A stretch of 64,000 bases of DNA from Nitrosopumilaceae archaeon AB1(1) (GTDB lineage: Archaea; Thermoproteota; Nitrososphaeria; Nitrososphaerales; Nitrosopumilaceae). Below the pieces are notes generated by a model, which was not told the DNA's origin, did not search any database, and worked only from the letters and a program-made list of their open reading frames with translations. The translations under genes were made by a program, and so were the position numbers. The stretch lies in the NCBI GenBank assembly GCA_033471095.1, contig CP136752.1:135259-199258 (forward strand). Direction: 5' to 3'. Below, one piece after another: positions 34,416 to 43,106 of the stretch (positions are counted from its first letter, which is position 1; each line of letters opens with the position of its first letter).

Positions 34416-34607
34416 ATGGATGTTTTATTGATTGTATATCTCACGATTAATATTTTGATTGCGTATATCAATCAAGCAGATCTATCTTTTACACATTATC
34501 TTGGCAGATATGGATTTTATATTCTTCTAGCAGGATTATTAATTTATGGTTCATATATGTTGATTACAAGAAATAGTGATAAATCCAAGAAGAATCAAAA
34601 GAAATAA
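34416..34607 (+). CDS. small two-helix membrane protein, 63 aa
   Basis: ATG at 34416. Two hydrophobic helices (VLLIVYLTINILIAYI and GFYILLAGLLIYGSYMLI) and a basic C-terminal tail ending KSKKNQKK. No family recognised. It lies inside segment A, just before its right end. The tail and topology are protein-like, so I think it is expressed, but it is short. Confidence 0.5.
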   Translation: MDVLLIVYLTINILIAYINQADLSFTHYLGRYGFYILLAGLLIYGSYMLITRNSDKSKKNQKK

Positions 34608-34621
34608 AATTAAAATAGAGA

Positions 34622-34810
34622 TTATAGTATCGCTCCATGAATAGCACCCGAATTTGCAATAGAGTCTTTACTATGATTATTAACAATTAACTCATTGCCA
34701 CTAGTACCAAGTTTATTTGGTGTGGATTTTACAGATATGTCACATAAATAGTCGGCAAATATCTCAGATTGAGTTTTTAAATTAATAGTATCAGATTCGT
34801 CATATTGCAT
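34622..34810 (-). CDS. possible small protein reading into an IS-like end, 62 aa
   Basis: ATG at 34810; a polar sequence (QYDESDTINLKTQSEIFADY) with no recognised domain. The last ~15 codons are supplied by the terminal repeat of segment A, so the original C-terminus was probably replaced by the insertion. Low confidence that it is expressed. Confidence 0.3.
   Translation of the reverse strand: MQYDESDTINLKTQSEIFADYLCDISVKSTPNKLGTSGNELIVNNHSKDSIANSGAIHGAIL
34639..34666 (-). repeat. IS6-like terminal repeat, right end of segment A
   Basis: On the minus strand GACTCTATTGCAAATTCGGG then TGCTATTC; the same right-end sequence, with one change in the core, is at 60953-60979. Together with 33532-33559 it bounds a 1.13-kb segment that has no transposase. 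Confidence 0.65.
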
Positions 34811-34889
34811 ATATCAAATATTTAATTTTTTTCCATCACATCATTGTGGTCAAAATTAGGTTTGAGTGAAATGATTTTATGTAAGGAAT

Positions 34890-35861
34890 TTAAGATACGA
34901 GTTTGACAGATTTAATTTTTTTATGTAGATAAACAAATGCCAATGTTGGTAGACCAACATAAATTAGCAAGTTGATAGCAATTACAAGTAATCCCAAAGC
35001 CAACACACTATTCTCCGAGTCATCTGCCATCGTCATTATAGAGACACTAGAGAGTAGAGGATATAGAATAGTCTGAATTATTTCACGCAGTAGAGGGTTT
35101 TCACGCTCAGCATCTGCAATTATAGGTGAAAAGGTGTAATAGATTTGGTTGAATGATGTTATAAATGATATTCCAGGTAGACTAGTCATTAAAGTTGTAT
35201 CACGTATCTCTCTGAGCATTTGTACTTGTTGTGAAAGCTCAGTTCCATATACTGCTGTTGCGATTAGACAACCACCTTCAGTAGTGGTAGTAGTAGAGTT
35301 ATCATCCTTCATGGTTTTATTGTCCATTATGGTTTTATTGTCCATTATGGTTTTATTGTCCATTATTGTTTTATTGTCCATCATAGTATCATCATCCATC
35401 ATGGTATCATTATCCATCATGGTATCATTATCCATCATGGTATCATTATCCATCATGGTATCATTATCCATCATAGTATCATTATCCACTATGGTTTTAT
35501 CGTCCATTATGGTTTTATCATCCTTTATGGTACCGGTAGATGCAACAGGTAGTGTAGAATCAAAAGTGATGGAACCGGTGGGTTGAGAAATATCTACTAA
35601 TTTTTGTTCACTTGTAAAGAAAGTATTAGAGTATACGCTAGCCTTTACAGATACAAAGCGTTCATCAGAAGACACTAGACCCAAATAGACGACTCTGTCA
35701 GAGTAGGGCTGTGTTAGGGAGAGTTGAGTTGCAATTACCCCTAGTTTGGAACTACTAATAGTAACAAAAGCATCATCAGAGGATGGGCTAGCAATAATTT
35801 CAACTAGTTTTTTATCATCAGCTGACTTCCCAAGATACTTTGTGAATAATAGCCTCTGCAA
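34890..35861 (-). CDS. giant adhesin piece 17: Met/Asp repeat, CFI-box, membrane helix
   Basis: 323 codons. A beta domain (DDKKLVEIIASPSSDDAFVT) resumes directly from piece 16. It is followed by ~13 hexapeptide repeats of MMDNDT/IMDNKT type, a GGCLIATAVYGTELSQQVQM segment matching the CFI-box found at C-termini of archaeal surface proteins, and a C-terminal membrane helix with a Lys tail (LVIAINLLIYVGLPTLAFVY). It looks like the cell-anchoring end of the giant protein. Confidence 0.7.
   Translation of the reverse strand: MQRLLFTKYLGKSADDKKLVEIIASPSSDDAFVTISSSKLGVIATQLSLTQPYSDRVVYLGLVSSDERFVSVKASVYSNTFFTSEQKLVDISQPTGSITFDSTLPVASTGTIKDDKTIMDDKTIVDNDTMMDNDTMMDNDTMMDNDTMMDNDTMMDDDTMMDNKTIMDNKTIMDNKTIMDNKTMKDDNSTTTTTEGGCLIATAVYGTELSQQVQMLREIRDTTLMTSLPGISFITSFNQIYYTFSPIIADAERENPLLREIIQTILYPLLSSVSIMTMADDSENSVLALGLLVIAINLLIYVGLPTLAFVYLHKKIKSVKLVS
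35308..35530 (-). repeat. 18-bp tandem repeat encoding MMDNDT-type hexapeptides
   Basis: About 13 units of 18 bp, in two homogenised blocks (IMDNKT and MMDNDT variants). Met/Asp/Asn runs of this kind also occur as linkers in Thaumarchaeal cupredoxin proteins. Length variation between strains would be expected. Confidence 0.8.
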
Positions 35862-38259
35862 TTATTGGGGCTTGACCACCAGTGAATATACGACCTGCGC
35901 CGCCGCCTCCTGAGCTACTGCCATCACCACTACTAGTAAATGGAATAGGTGCAGGTACTTGAGTACTAGTGGCACCGGTGGAAGATGTTAGAGCATAGGT
36001 GGATAGGTGAGTGGTGTAAATTGTTACATGAGTGTTGTCATCTACAAAACATTCGTTTGTGGAAGTAGTGGTTAAAAGAGTATTAATTTCTGCGATATTA
36101 CTAGTACCACAGGATGATATCTGGGTTGGTGTAGAGCCAATAGTATTTACATAATATATATTATGATTATTTCCACCTTGATTTTCAAATACAATAGACG
36201 CAACTGTATCACCTAGGTTGAGATCAATTGTTACATCTCCCAAAGTTATAACTGTAATCGTTACATGACTAGTAGTAGTCTGACCTACAGTTGTAGAGGG
36301 TATAGTAATAGTAGCAGTACGTGGTGCAAGGAATTGCGAATCCCAAGTACCATCATGAGTAATAATAGTACTAGTAGGTATCATGACTGTAATGACATTA
36401 GTAGATACAAGTTTGGCAGTTAATCCTGCAGTGATATTAGTAGTGTTTAAAGTAGTAGCGACATAATTGATAGTAACATTTTGATGTTCAGGTGTGAGAA
36501 TTAATGGTGCGTCCACATGAATAGTGGCAGGAGATAATACCTGATCGTCTGATGAAATGATGTTTTGGACACTGAATGATGGGTTATTAGTAAGTATACC
36601 ATTATTTGCAGTATCTACAATTGAATTTGCATTAATAGTTACCCGAGTACCATCAACTGACTCGATAAAAACGTTAAATATAGATTCGGTGGCTGTGCTG
36701 TTAAAAGTTAGAACCAGAGTAGGATTGTTTGTATAATTAACATTAGAAGGGAAAACGAATCCTATAAGCAATTGTGATGGATTAGTTATACTTACATTTT
36801 CACTAAATGTAATGGATAGAGTGTGTGTTTGAGCATCATATACTGGAGTACCAACGACTGTTGGGGCAATAGTGTCACGAACAATTACAGTTCTATTCAC
36901 TTGGATAGCATCTCCTACCGAATTCGTAGAGTCGTATGTGATGGTATAGTTGCCCAAGGTATCAGGATTTACAGTGTCACCGCCAATGACTATTGTAGAG
37001 CCATCATGAGTGGCAGCTCCCAGTTCAGAGTAGGATGTGCCTTGCTCTACGTAAATAGTAGCATTACCATCCAGTGTAATGATTGGTGAATATAAGGTGG
37101 TATATCCCAGTATCACAGCAACTAGACTATTATTTGCAGCATCTGTGATGCCAAGTCCAGTAAGAGTCAAATTATTGCTAAGAGTTGCTTGATTTATAAT
37201 GTAAGATCGGGATACAGCCGAAGGATAAGTTACAACCAAAGTAGGATTGTTTGTATAATTAATAACACCAGAAAAGTTATTGGAACCAGATAAAACAAAT
37301 TCTAATGAGTCAGTTATAGTTACATTTTCACTAAATGTAATGGTTAGAGTGTTTGTCACAGTATTATAAATCGGGGTACCAACGACTGTTGGTGGAGTAG
37401 TGTCACGAACAACTATAGTTCTATTCACTTGGGTGGCATTATTTCCTGCTGAATCAACAGAGTCATAGGTGACGGTATAATTTCCCACGAGAGATGAATT
37501 TACAGTGTCACCACCAATTGTTACTAGAGAACCATCATCAGTAGTGGCGTTTTGCTCATTATATGTAGCGCCAACAAATAGTGTTATGGTACTATTGCCA
37601 TTCAGTGTGATTACTGGGGGAGTAGTGTCACTAACAATTACAAGCCTATTCACTTGGGTGGCATTATTTCCTGCTGAATCAACAGAGTCATAGGTGACGG
37701 TATAATTTCCCACGAGAGATGAATTTACAGTGTCACCACCAATTGTTACTGGAGAGCCATCATCAGTAGTGGCGTTTTGCTCAGAGTAGGATGAGTCAAG
37801 TTCTACATAAACAGTAGCATTACCAATTAGTGTGATTACTGGGGGAGTATTATCTGGTGCATCAGAAATTATCACAGTTCTAACAACTTGGGTGGCATTA
37901 TTTCCTGCTGAATCAACAGAGTCATAGGTGACGGTATAATTTCCCATGAGAGATGAATTTACAGTGTCACCACCAATTGTTACTGGAGAGTCATCATCAG
38001 TAGTGGCGTTTTGCTCATTATATGTAGCGCCAACAAATAGTGTTATGGTACTATTGCCATTCAGTGTGATTACTGGGGGAATAGTGTCACTAACAATTAC
38101 AAGCCTATTCACTTGGGTGGCATTATTTCCTGCTGAATCAACAGAGTCATAGGTGACGGTATAATTTCCCACGAGAGATGAATTTACAGTGTCACCACCA
38201 ATTGTTACTAGTAGAGTTATCATCAGTAGTGGCGTTTTGCTCAGAGTAGGATGAGTCAA
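35818..38259 (-). CDS. giant adhesin piece 16: last Ig-like units and surface-protein C-terminal region
   Basis: 813 codons. Four or so Ig-like units, then diverged beta repeats (TPPTVVGTPIYNTVTNTLTI), then a non-repetitive ~250-residue domain (ATIHVDAPLILTPEHQNVTI; VASIVFENQGGNNHNIYYVN) ending in a Ser/Gly-rich linker (SSGDGSSSGGGGAGRIFTGG). This closing region resembles those of other Thaumarchaeal surface proteins. Ends SWEVS-stop where one extra T in AGCTGATGAT (~35830) breaks the frame. Confidence 0.6.
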   Translation of the reverse strand: MTHPTLSKTPLLMITLLVTIGGDTVNSSLVGNYTVTYDSVDSAGNNATQVNRLVIVSDTIPPVITLNGNSTITLFVGATYNEQNATTDDDSPVTIGGDTVNSSLMGNYTVTYDSVDSAGNNATQVVRTVIISDAPDNTPPVITLIGNATVYVELDSSYSEQNATTDDGSPVTIGGDTVNSSLVGNYTVTYDSVDSAGNNATQVNRLVIVSDTTPPVITLNGNSTITLFVGATYNEQNATTDDGSLVTIGGDTVNSSLVGNYTVTYDSVDSAGNNATQVNRTIVVRDTTPPTVVGTPIYNTVTNTLTITFSENVTITDSLEFVLSGSNNFSGVINYTNNPTLVVTYPSAVSRSYIINQATLSNNLTLTGLGITDAANNSLVAVILGYTTLYSPIITLDGNATIYVEQGTSYSELGAATHDGSTIVIGGDTVNPDTLGNYTITYDSTNSVGDAIQVNRTVIVRDTIAPTVVGTPVYDAQTHTLSITFSENVSITNPSQLLIGFVFPSNVNYTNNPTLVLTFNSTATESIFNVFIESVDGTRVTINANSIVDTANNGILTNNPSFSVQNIISSDDQVLSPATIHVDAPLILTPEHQNVTINYVATTLNTTNITAGLTAKLVSTNVITVMIPTSTIITHDGTWDSQFLAPRTATITIPSTTVGQTTTSHVTITVITLGDVTIDLNLGDTVASIVFENQGGNNHNIYYVNTIGSTPTQISSCGTSNIAEINTLLTTTSTNECFVDDNTHVTIYTTHLSTYALTSSTGATSTQVPAPIPFTSSGDGSSSGGGGAGRIFTGGQAPIIAEAIIHKVSWEVS

Positions 38260-39178
38260 GTTCTACATAAACAGTAGCATTACCAATTAGTGTGATTACT
38301 GGGGGAGTATTATCTGGTGTATCAGAAATTATCACAGTTCTAACAACTTGGGTGGCATTATTTCCTGCTGAATCAACAGAGTCATAGGTGACGGTATAAT
38401 TTCCCATGAGAGATGAATTTACAGTGTCACCACCAATTGTTACTGGAGAGTCATCATCAGTAGTGGCGTTTTGCTCATTATATGTAGCGCCAACAAATAG
38501 TGTTATGATACTATTGCCATTCAGTGTGATTACTGGGGGAATAGTGTCACTAACAATTACAAGCCTATTCACTTGGGTGGCATTATTTCCTGCTGAATCA
38601 ACAGAGTCATAGGTGACGGTATAATTTCCCACGAGAGATGAATTTACAGTGTCACCACCAATTGTTACTGGAGAGTTATCATCAGTAGTGGCGTTTTGCT
38701 CAGAGTAGGATGAGTCAAGTTCTACATAAACAGTAGCATTACCAATTAGTGTGATTACTGGGGGAGTATTATCTGGTGTATCAGAAATTATCACAGTTCT
38801 AACAACTTGGGTGGCATTATTTCCTGCTGAATCAACAGAGTCATAGGTGACGGTATAATTTCCCATGAGAGATGAATTTACAGTGTCACCACCAATTGTT
38901 ACTGGAGAGTCATCATCAGTAGTGGCGTTTTGCTCATTATATGTAGCGCCAACAAATAGTGTTATGGTACTATTGCCATTCAGTGTGATTACTGGGGGAA
39001 TAGTGTCACTAACAATTACAAGCCTATTCACTTGGGTGGCATTATTTCCTGCTGAATCAACAGAGTCATAGGTGACGGTATAATTTCCCACGAGAGATGA
39101 ATTTACAGTGTCACCACCAATTGTTACTAGAGAGTTATCATCAGTAGTGGCGTTTTGCTCAGAGTAGGAATGAGTCAA
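38192..39178 (-). CDS. giant adhesin piece 15: two Ig-like pairs
   Basis: 328 codons. Starts at TTG in the overlap; ends DDNSTSNNWW-stop because an extra T occurs in ACTAGTAGAGTTATC (~38208) compared with ACTAGAGAGTTATC in sister repeats. This lesion is unique. Confidence 0.45.
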   Translation of the reverse strand: MTHSYSEQNATTDDNSLVTIGGDTVNSSLVGNYTVTYDSVDSAGNNATQVNRLVIVSDTIPPVITLNGNSTITLFVGATYNEQNATTDDDSPVTIGGDTVNSSLMGNYTVTYDSVDSAGNNATQVVRTVIISDTPDNTPPVITLIGNATVYVELDSSYSEQNATTDDNSPVTIGGDTVNSSLVGNYTVTYDSVDSAGNNATQVNRLVIVSDTIPPVITLNGNSIITLFVGATYNEQNATTDDDSPVTIGGDTVNSSLMGNYTVTYDSVDSAGNNATQVVRTVIISDTPDNTPPVITLIGNATVYVELDSSYSEQNATTDDNSTSNNWW

Positions 39179-40097
39179 GTTCTACATAAACAGTAGCATT
39201 ACCAATTAGTGTGATTACTGGGGGAGTATTATCTGGTGCATCAGAAATTATCACAGTTCTAACAACTTGGGTGGCATTATTTCCTGCTGAATCAACAGAG
39301 TCATAGGTGACGGTATAATTTCCCATGAGAGATGAATTTACAGTGTCACCACCAATTGTTACTGGAGAGTCATCATCAGTAGTGGCGTTTTGCTCATTAT
39401 ATGTAGCGCCAACAAATAGTGTTATGGTACTATTGCCATTCAGTGTGATTACTGGGGGAATAGTGTCACTAACAATTACAAGCCTATTCACTTGGGTGGC
39501 ATTATTTCCTGCTGAATCAACAGAGTCATAGGTGACGGTATAATTTCCCACGAGAGATGAATTTACAGTGTCACCACCAATTGTTACTAGAGAACCATCA
39601 TCAGTAGTGGCGTTTTGCTCAGAGTAGGATGAGTCAAGTTCTACATAAACAGTAGCATTACCAATTAGTGTGATTACTGGGGGAGTATTATCTGGTGCAT
39701 CAGAAATTATTACAGTTCTAACAACTTGGGTGGCATTATTTCCTGCTGAATCAACAGAGTCATAGGTGACGGTATAATTTCCCATGAGAGATGAATTTAC
39801 AGTGTCACCACCAATTGTTACTGGAGAGTCATCATCAGTAGTGGCGTTTTGCTCATTATATGTAGCGCCAACAAATAGTGTTATGGTACTATTGCCATTC
39901 AGTGTGATTACTGGGGGAATAGTGTCACTAACAATTACAAGCCTATTCACTTGGGTGGCATTATTTCCTGCTGAATCAACAGAGTCATAGGTGACGGTAT
40001 AATTTCCCACGAGAGATGAATTTACAGTGTCACCACCAATTGTTACTGGAGAGTTATCATCAGTAGTGGCGTTTTGCTCAGAGTAGGAATGAGTCAA
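39159..40097 (-). CDS. giant adhesin piece 14: two Ig-like pairs
   Basis: 312 codons: two 153-residue periods. Starts at TTG in the 20-base overlap and ends YVELDSFLL-stop at the lesion near 39169. The middle copy of the site carries the intact GGATGAG sequence. Confidence 0.45.
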   Translation of the reverse strand: MTHSYSEQNATTDDNSPVTIGGDTVNSSLVGNYTVTYDSVDSAGNNATQVNRLVIVSDTIPPVITLNGNSTITLFVGATYNEQNATTDDDSPVTIGGDTVNSSLMGNYTVTYDSVDSAGNNATQVVRTVIISDAPDNTPPVITLIGNATVYVELDSSYSEQNATTDDGSLVTIGGDTVNSSLVGNYTVTYDSVDSAGNNATQVNRLVIVSDTIPPVITLNGNSTITLFVGATYNEQNATTDDDSPVTIGGDTVNSSLMGNYTVTYDSVDSAGNNATQVVRTVIISDAPDNTPPVITLIGNATVYVELDSFLL

Positions 40098-40557
40098 GTT
40101 CTACATAAACAGTAGCATTACCAATTAGTGTGATTACTGGGGGAGTATTATCTGGTGCATCAGAAATTATCACAGTTCTAACAACTTGGGTGGCATTATT
40201 TCCTGCTGAATCAACAGAGTCATAGGTGACGGTATAATTTCCCATGAGAGATGAATTTACAGTGTCACCACCAATTGTTACTGGAGAGTCATCATCAGTA
40301 GTGGCGTTTTGCTCATTATATGTAGCGCCAACAAATAGTGTTATGGTACTATTGCCATTCAGTGTGATTACTGGGGGAATAGTGTCACTAACAATTACAA
40401 GCCTATTCACTTGGGTGGCATTATTTCCTGCTGAATCAACAGAGTCATAGGTGACGGTATAATTTCCCTTGAGAGATGAATTTACAGTGTCACCACCAAT
40501 TGTTACTGGAGAGTTATCATCAGTAGTGGCGTTTTGCTCAGAGTAGGAATGAGTCAA
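40078..40557 (-). CDS. giant adhesin piece 13: Ig-like pair
   Basis: 159 codons: exactly one two-domain period, opened by TTG (MTHSYSEQNATTDD) and closed by the same lesion that opens it. Nearly identical to pieces 11 and 14. Confidence 0.45.
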   Translation of the reverse strand: MTHSYSEQNATTDDNSPVTIGGDTVNSSLKGNYTVTYDSVDSAGNNATQVNRLVIVSDTIPPVITLNGNSTITLFVGATYNEQNATTDDDSPVTIGGDTVNSSLMGNYTVTYDSVDSAGNNATQVVRTVIISDAPDNTPPVITLIGNATVYVELDSFLL

Positions 40558-40792
40558 GTTCTACATAAACAGTAGCATTACCAATTAGTGTGATTACTGG
40601 GGGAGTATCATCTGGTGCATCAGAAATTATTACAGTTCTAACAACTTGGGTGGCATTATTTCCTGCTGAATCAACAGAGTCATAGGTGACGGTATAATTT
40701 CCCACGAGAGATGAATTTACAGTGTCACCACCAATTGTTACTAGAGAACCATCATCAGTAGTGGCGTTTTGCTCAGAGTAGGAATGAGTCAA
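40538..40792 (-). CDS. giant adhesin piece 12: single Ig-like unit
   Basis: 84 codons: one Ig-like unit between two copies of the extra-base lesion, each overlapping the neighbour by 20 bases. The unit is about half the 459-bp period, so one domain of the pair was lost here by recombination. Confidence 0.45.
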   Translation of the reverse strand: MTHSYSEQNATTDDGSLVTIGGDTVNSSLVGNYTVTYDSVDSAGNNATQVVRTVIISDAPDDTPPVITLIGNATVYVELDSFLL

Positions 40793-41399
40793 GTTCTACA
40801 TAAACAGTAGCATTACCAATTAGTGTGATTACTGGGGGAGTATTATCTGGTGCATCAGAAATTATTACAGTTCTAACAACTTGGGTGGCATTATTTCCTG
40901 CTGAATCAACAGAGTCATAGGTGACGGTATAATTTCCCATGAGAGATGAATTTACAGTGTCACCACCAATTGTTACTGGAGAGTCATCATCAGTAGTGGC
41001 GTTTTGCTCATTATATGTAGCGCCAACAAATAGTGTTATGGTACTATTGCCATTCAGTGTGATTACTGGGGGAATAGTGTCACTAACAATTACAAGCCTA
41101 TTCACTTGGGTGGCATTATTTCCTGCTGAATCAACAGAGTCATAGGTGACGGTATAATTTCCCACGAGAGATGAATTTACAGTGTCACCACCAATTGTTA
41201 CTGGAGAGTTATCATCAGTAGTGGCGTTTTGCTCAGAGTAGGATGAGTCAAGTTCTACATAAACAGTAGCATTACCAATTAGTGTGATTACTGGGGGAGT
41301 ATTATCTGGTGCATCAGAAATTATCACAGTTCTAACAACTTGGGTGGCATTATTTCCTGCTGAATCAACAGAGTCATAGGTGACGGTATAATTTCCCAT
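40773..41399 (-). CDS. giant adhesin piece 11: Ig-like pair
   Basis: 208 codons of near-identical Ig-like units; ends VYVELDSFLL-stop via the recurring extra base (GGAATGAG at ~40783). Start position is only the first available codon. Confidence 0.5.
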   Translation of the reverse strand: MGNYTVTYDSVDSAGNNATQVVRTVIISDAPDNTPPVITLIGNATVYVELDSSYSEQNATTDDNSPVTIGGDTVNSSLVGNYTVTYDSVDSAGNNATQVNRLVIVSDTIPPVITLNGNSTITLFVGATYNEQNATTDDDSPVTIGGDTVNSSLMGNYTVTYDSVDSAGNNATQVVRTVIISDAPDNTPPVITLIGNATVYVELDSFLL

Positions 41400-42483
41400 G
41401 GAGAGATGAATTTACAGTGTCACCACCAATTGTTACTGGAGAGTCATCATCAGTAGTGGCGTTTTGCTCATTATATGTAGCGCCAACAAATAGTGTTATG
41501 GTACTATTGCCATTCAGTGTGATTACTGGGGGAATAGTGTCACTAACAATTACAAGCCTATTCACTTGGGTGGCATTATTTCCTGCTGAATCAACAGAGT
41601 CATAGGTGACGGTATAATTTCCCTTGAGAGATGAATTTACAGTGTCACCACCAATTGTTACTGGAGAGTTATCATCAGTAGTGGCGTTTTGCTCAGAGTA
41701 GGATGAGTCAAGTTCTACATAAACAGTAGCATTACCAATTAGTGTGATTACTGGGGGAGTATCATCTGGTGCATCAGAAATTATTACAGTTCTAACAACT
41801 TGGGTGGCATTATTTCCTGCTGAATCAACAGAGTTGTATGTGACGATATAATTTCCCTGGAGAGATGAATTTACAGTGTCACCACCAATTGTTACTGGAG
41901 AGTTATCATCAGTAGTGGCGTTTTGCTCATTATATGTAGCGCCAACAAATAGTGTTATGGTACTATTGCCATTCAGTGTGATTACTGGGGGAATAGTGTC
42001 ACTAACAATTACAAGCCTATTCACTTGGGTGGCATTATTTCCTGCTGAATCAACAGAGTCATAGGTGACGGTATAATTTCCCTTGAGAGATGAATTTACA
42101 GTGTCACCACCAATTGTTACTGGAGAGTTATCATCAGTAGTGGCGTTTTGCTCAGAGTAGGATGAGTCAAGTTCTACATAAACAGTAGCATTACCAATTA
42201 GTGTGATTACTGGGGGAGTATTATCTGGTGCATCAGAAATTATTACAGTTCTAACAACTTGGGTGGCATTATTTCCTGCTGAATCAACAGAGTTGTATGT
42301 GACGATATAATTTCCCTGGAGAGATGAATTTACAGTGTCACCACCAATTGTTACTGGAGAGTTATCATCAGTAGTGGCGTTTTGCTCATTATATGTAGCG
42401 CCAACAAATAGTGTTATGGTACTATTGCCATTCAGTGTGATTACTGGGGGAATAGTGTCACTAACAATTACAAGCCTATTCAC
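41374..42483 (-). CDS. giant adhesin piece 10: Ig-like tract, variant with SLQG/SLKG
   Basis: 369 codons from the first GTG; the frame is open back to ~43125 and includes a further APEDRS beta repeat without any usable start. Ig-like pairs with the substitutions NSSLQGNYIVTYNS and NSSLKGNYTVTYDS. Ends SLHGKLYRHL-stop because of an extra G (CCCATGGAGAG, ~41401), which looks like a hybrid of the neighbouring CCCATGAGAG and CCCTGGAGAG versions. Confidence 0.55.
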   Translation of the reverse strand: MNRLVIVSDTIPPVITLNGNSTITLFVGATYNEQNATTDDNSPVTIGGDTVNSSLQGNYIVTYNSVDSAGNNATQVVRTVIISDAPDNTPPVITLIGNATVYVELDSSYSEQNATTDDNSPVTIGGDTVNSSLKGNYTVTYDSVDSAGNNATQVNRLVIVSDTIPPVITLNGNSTITLFVGATYNEQNATTDDNSPVTIGGDTVNSSLQGNYIVTYNSVDSAGNNATQVVRTVIISDAPDDTPPVITLIGNATVYVELDSSYSEQNATTDDNSPVTIGGDTVNSSLKGNYTVTYDSVDSAGNNATQVNRLVIVSDTIPPVITLNGNSTITLFVGATYNEQNATTDDDSPVTIGGDTVNSSLHGKLYRHL

Positions 42484-43106
42484 TTGGGTGGCATTATTTC
42501 CTGCTGAATCAACAGAGTCATAGGTGACGGTATAATTTCCCTTGAGAGATGAATTTACAGTGTCACCACCAATTGTTACTGGAGAGTTATCATCAGTAGT
42601 GGCGTTTTGCTCAGAGTAGGATGAGTCAAGTTCTACATAAACAGTAGCATTACCAATTAGTGTGATTACTGGGGGAATAGTATCTGAAATGTTGTTAATT
42701 ACAGATTGGTTTACAAAGTTTTCTAGTGTTATGTCTGTACTTTGAGTAGAGTGTATTCCACCACTAGTTTTATTATATGAGATAGTGATGATTTCATTTG
42801 CAAAGAGAGTTCCGTTTATAATCAGAGTAACAGAGGAAGAGTCAAAAGTAATTAGAAATATACCAGCAGATCTACTAGTAAGAGTAAAGTCAGTAGTAGG
42901 AAAAGTCGAATAGTTAATGTTTTCACTAAAAGTAATTGTAATAATAGAACCAGCTGTATCGGTAATAGCAGAAGTTATTACTATACTTCTATCTTCAGGT
43001 GCAGATATACGAACAACTATAGTTCTAGTTACCTGAATAGCATCATTTCCTGCTGAATCAACAGAGTCATAGGTGACGGTATAATTTCCCTTGAGAGTAT
43101 TTGAAT

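Larger units (their letters stand above)
37390..42690 (-). repeat. Ig-like tandem tract with 459-bp higher-order period
   Basis: Units encode two alternating ~76-residue Ig-like domains (one beginning DSSYSEQNATTDD, one beginning GATYNEQNATTDD). The same site recurs at 37946, 38406, 38865, 39325, 39784 and 40244 (spacing 459 or 460 bp; 460 where the extra base occurs). Copies are nearly identical at the DNA level, so the array is recently amplified or homogenised. A smaller block of the same units is at ~49450-50990. Confidence 0.85.

Noticed and set aside
27535-34666. Composite transposon from the solitary end at 27535 to the right end at 34666
   Set aside because: It would enclose conserved core genes (pth2, truD) in normal context; the nearer left end at 33532 is a better partner.
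35149-35586. Plus-strand 145-codon hydrophobic repeat frame (LSIMVLLSIMV)
   Set aside because: Antisense of the MMDNDT hexapeptide tandem repeat; no start context and the minus frame joins a real surface-protein domain.
37390-42690. CRISPR array
   Set aside because: Repeats are 459 bp, coding and contiguous, without spacers; no cas genes in the window.
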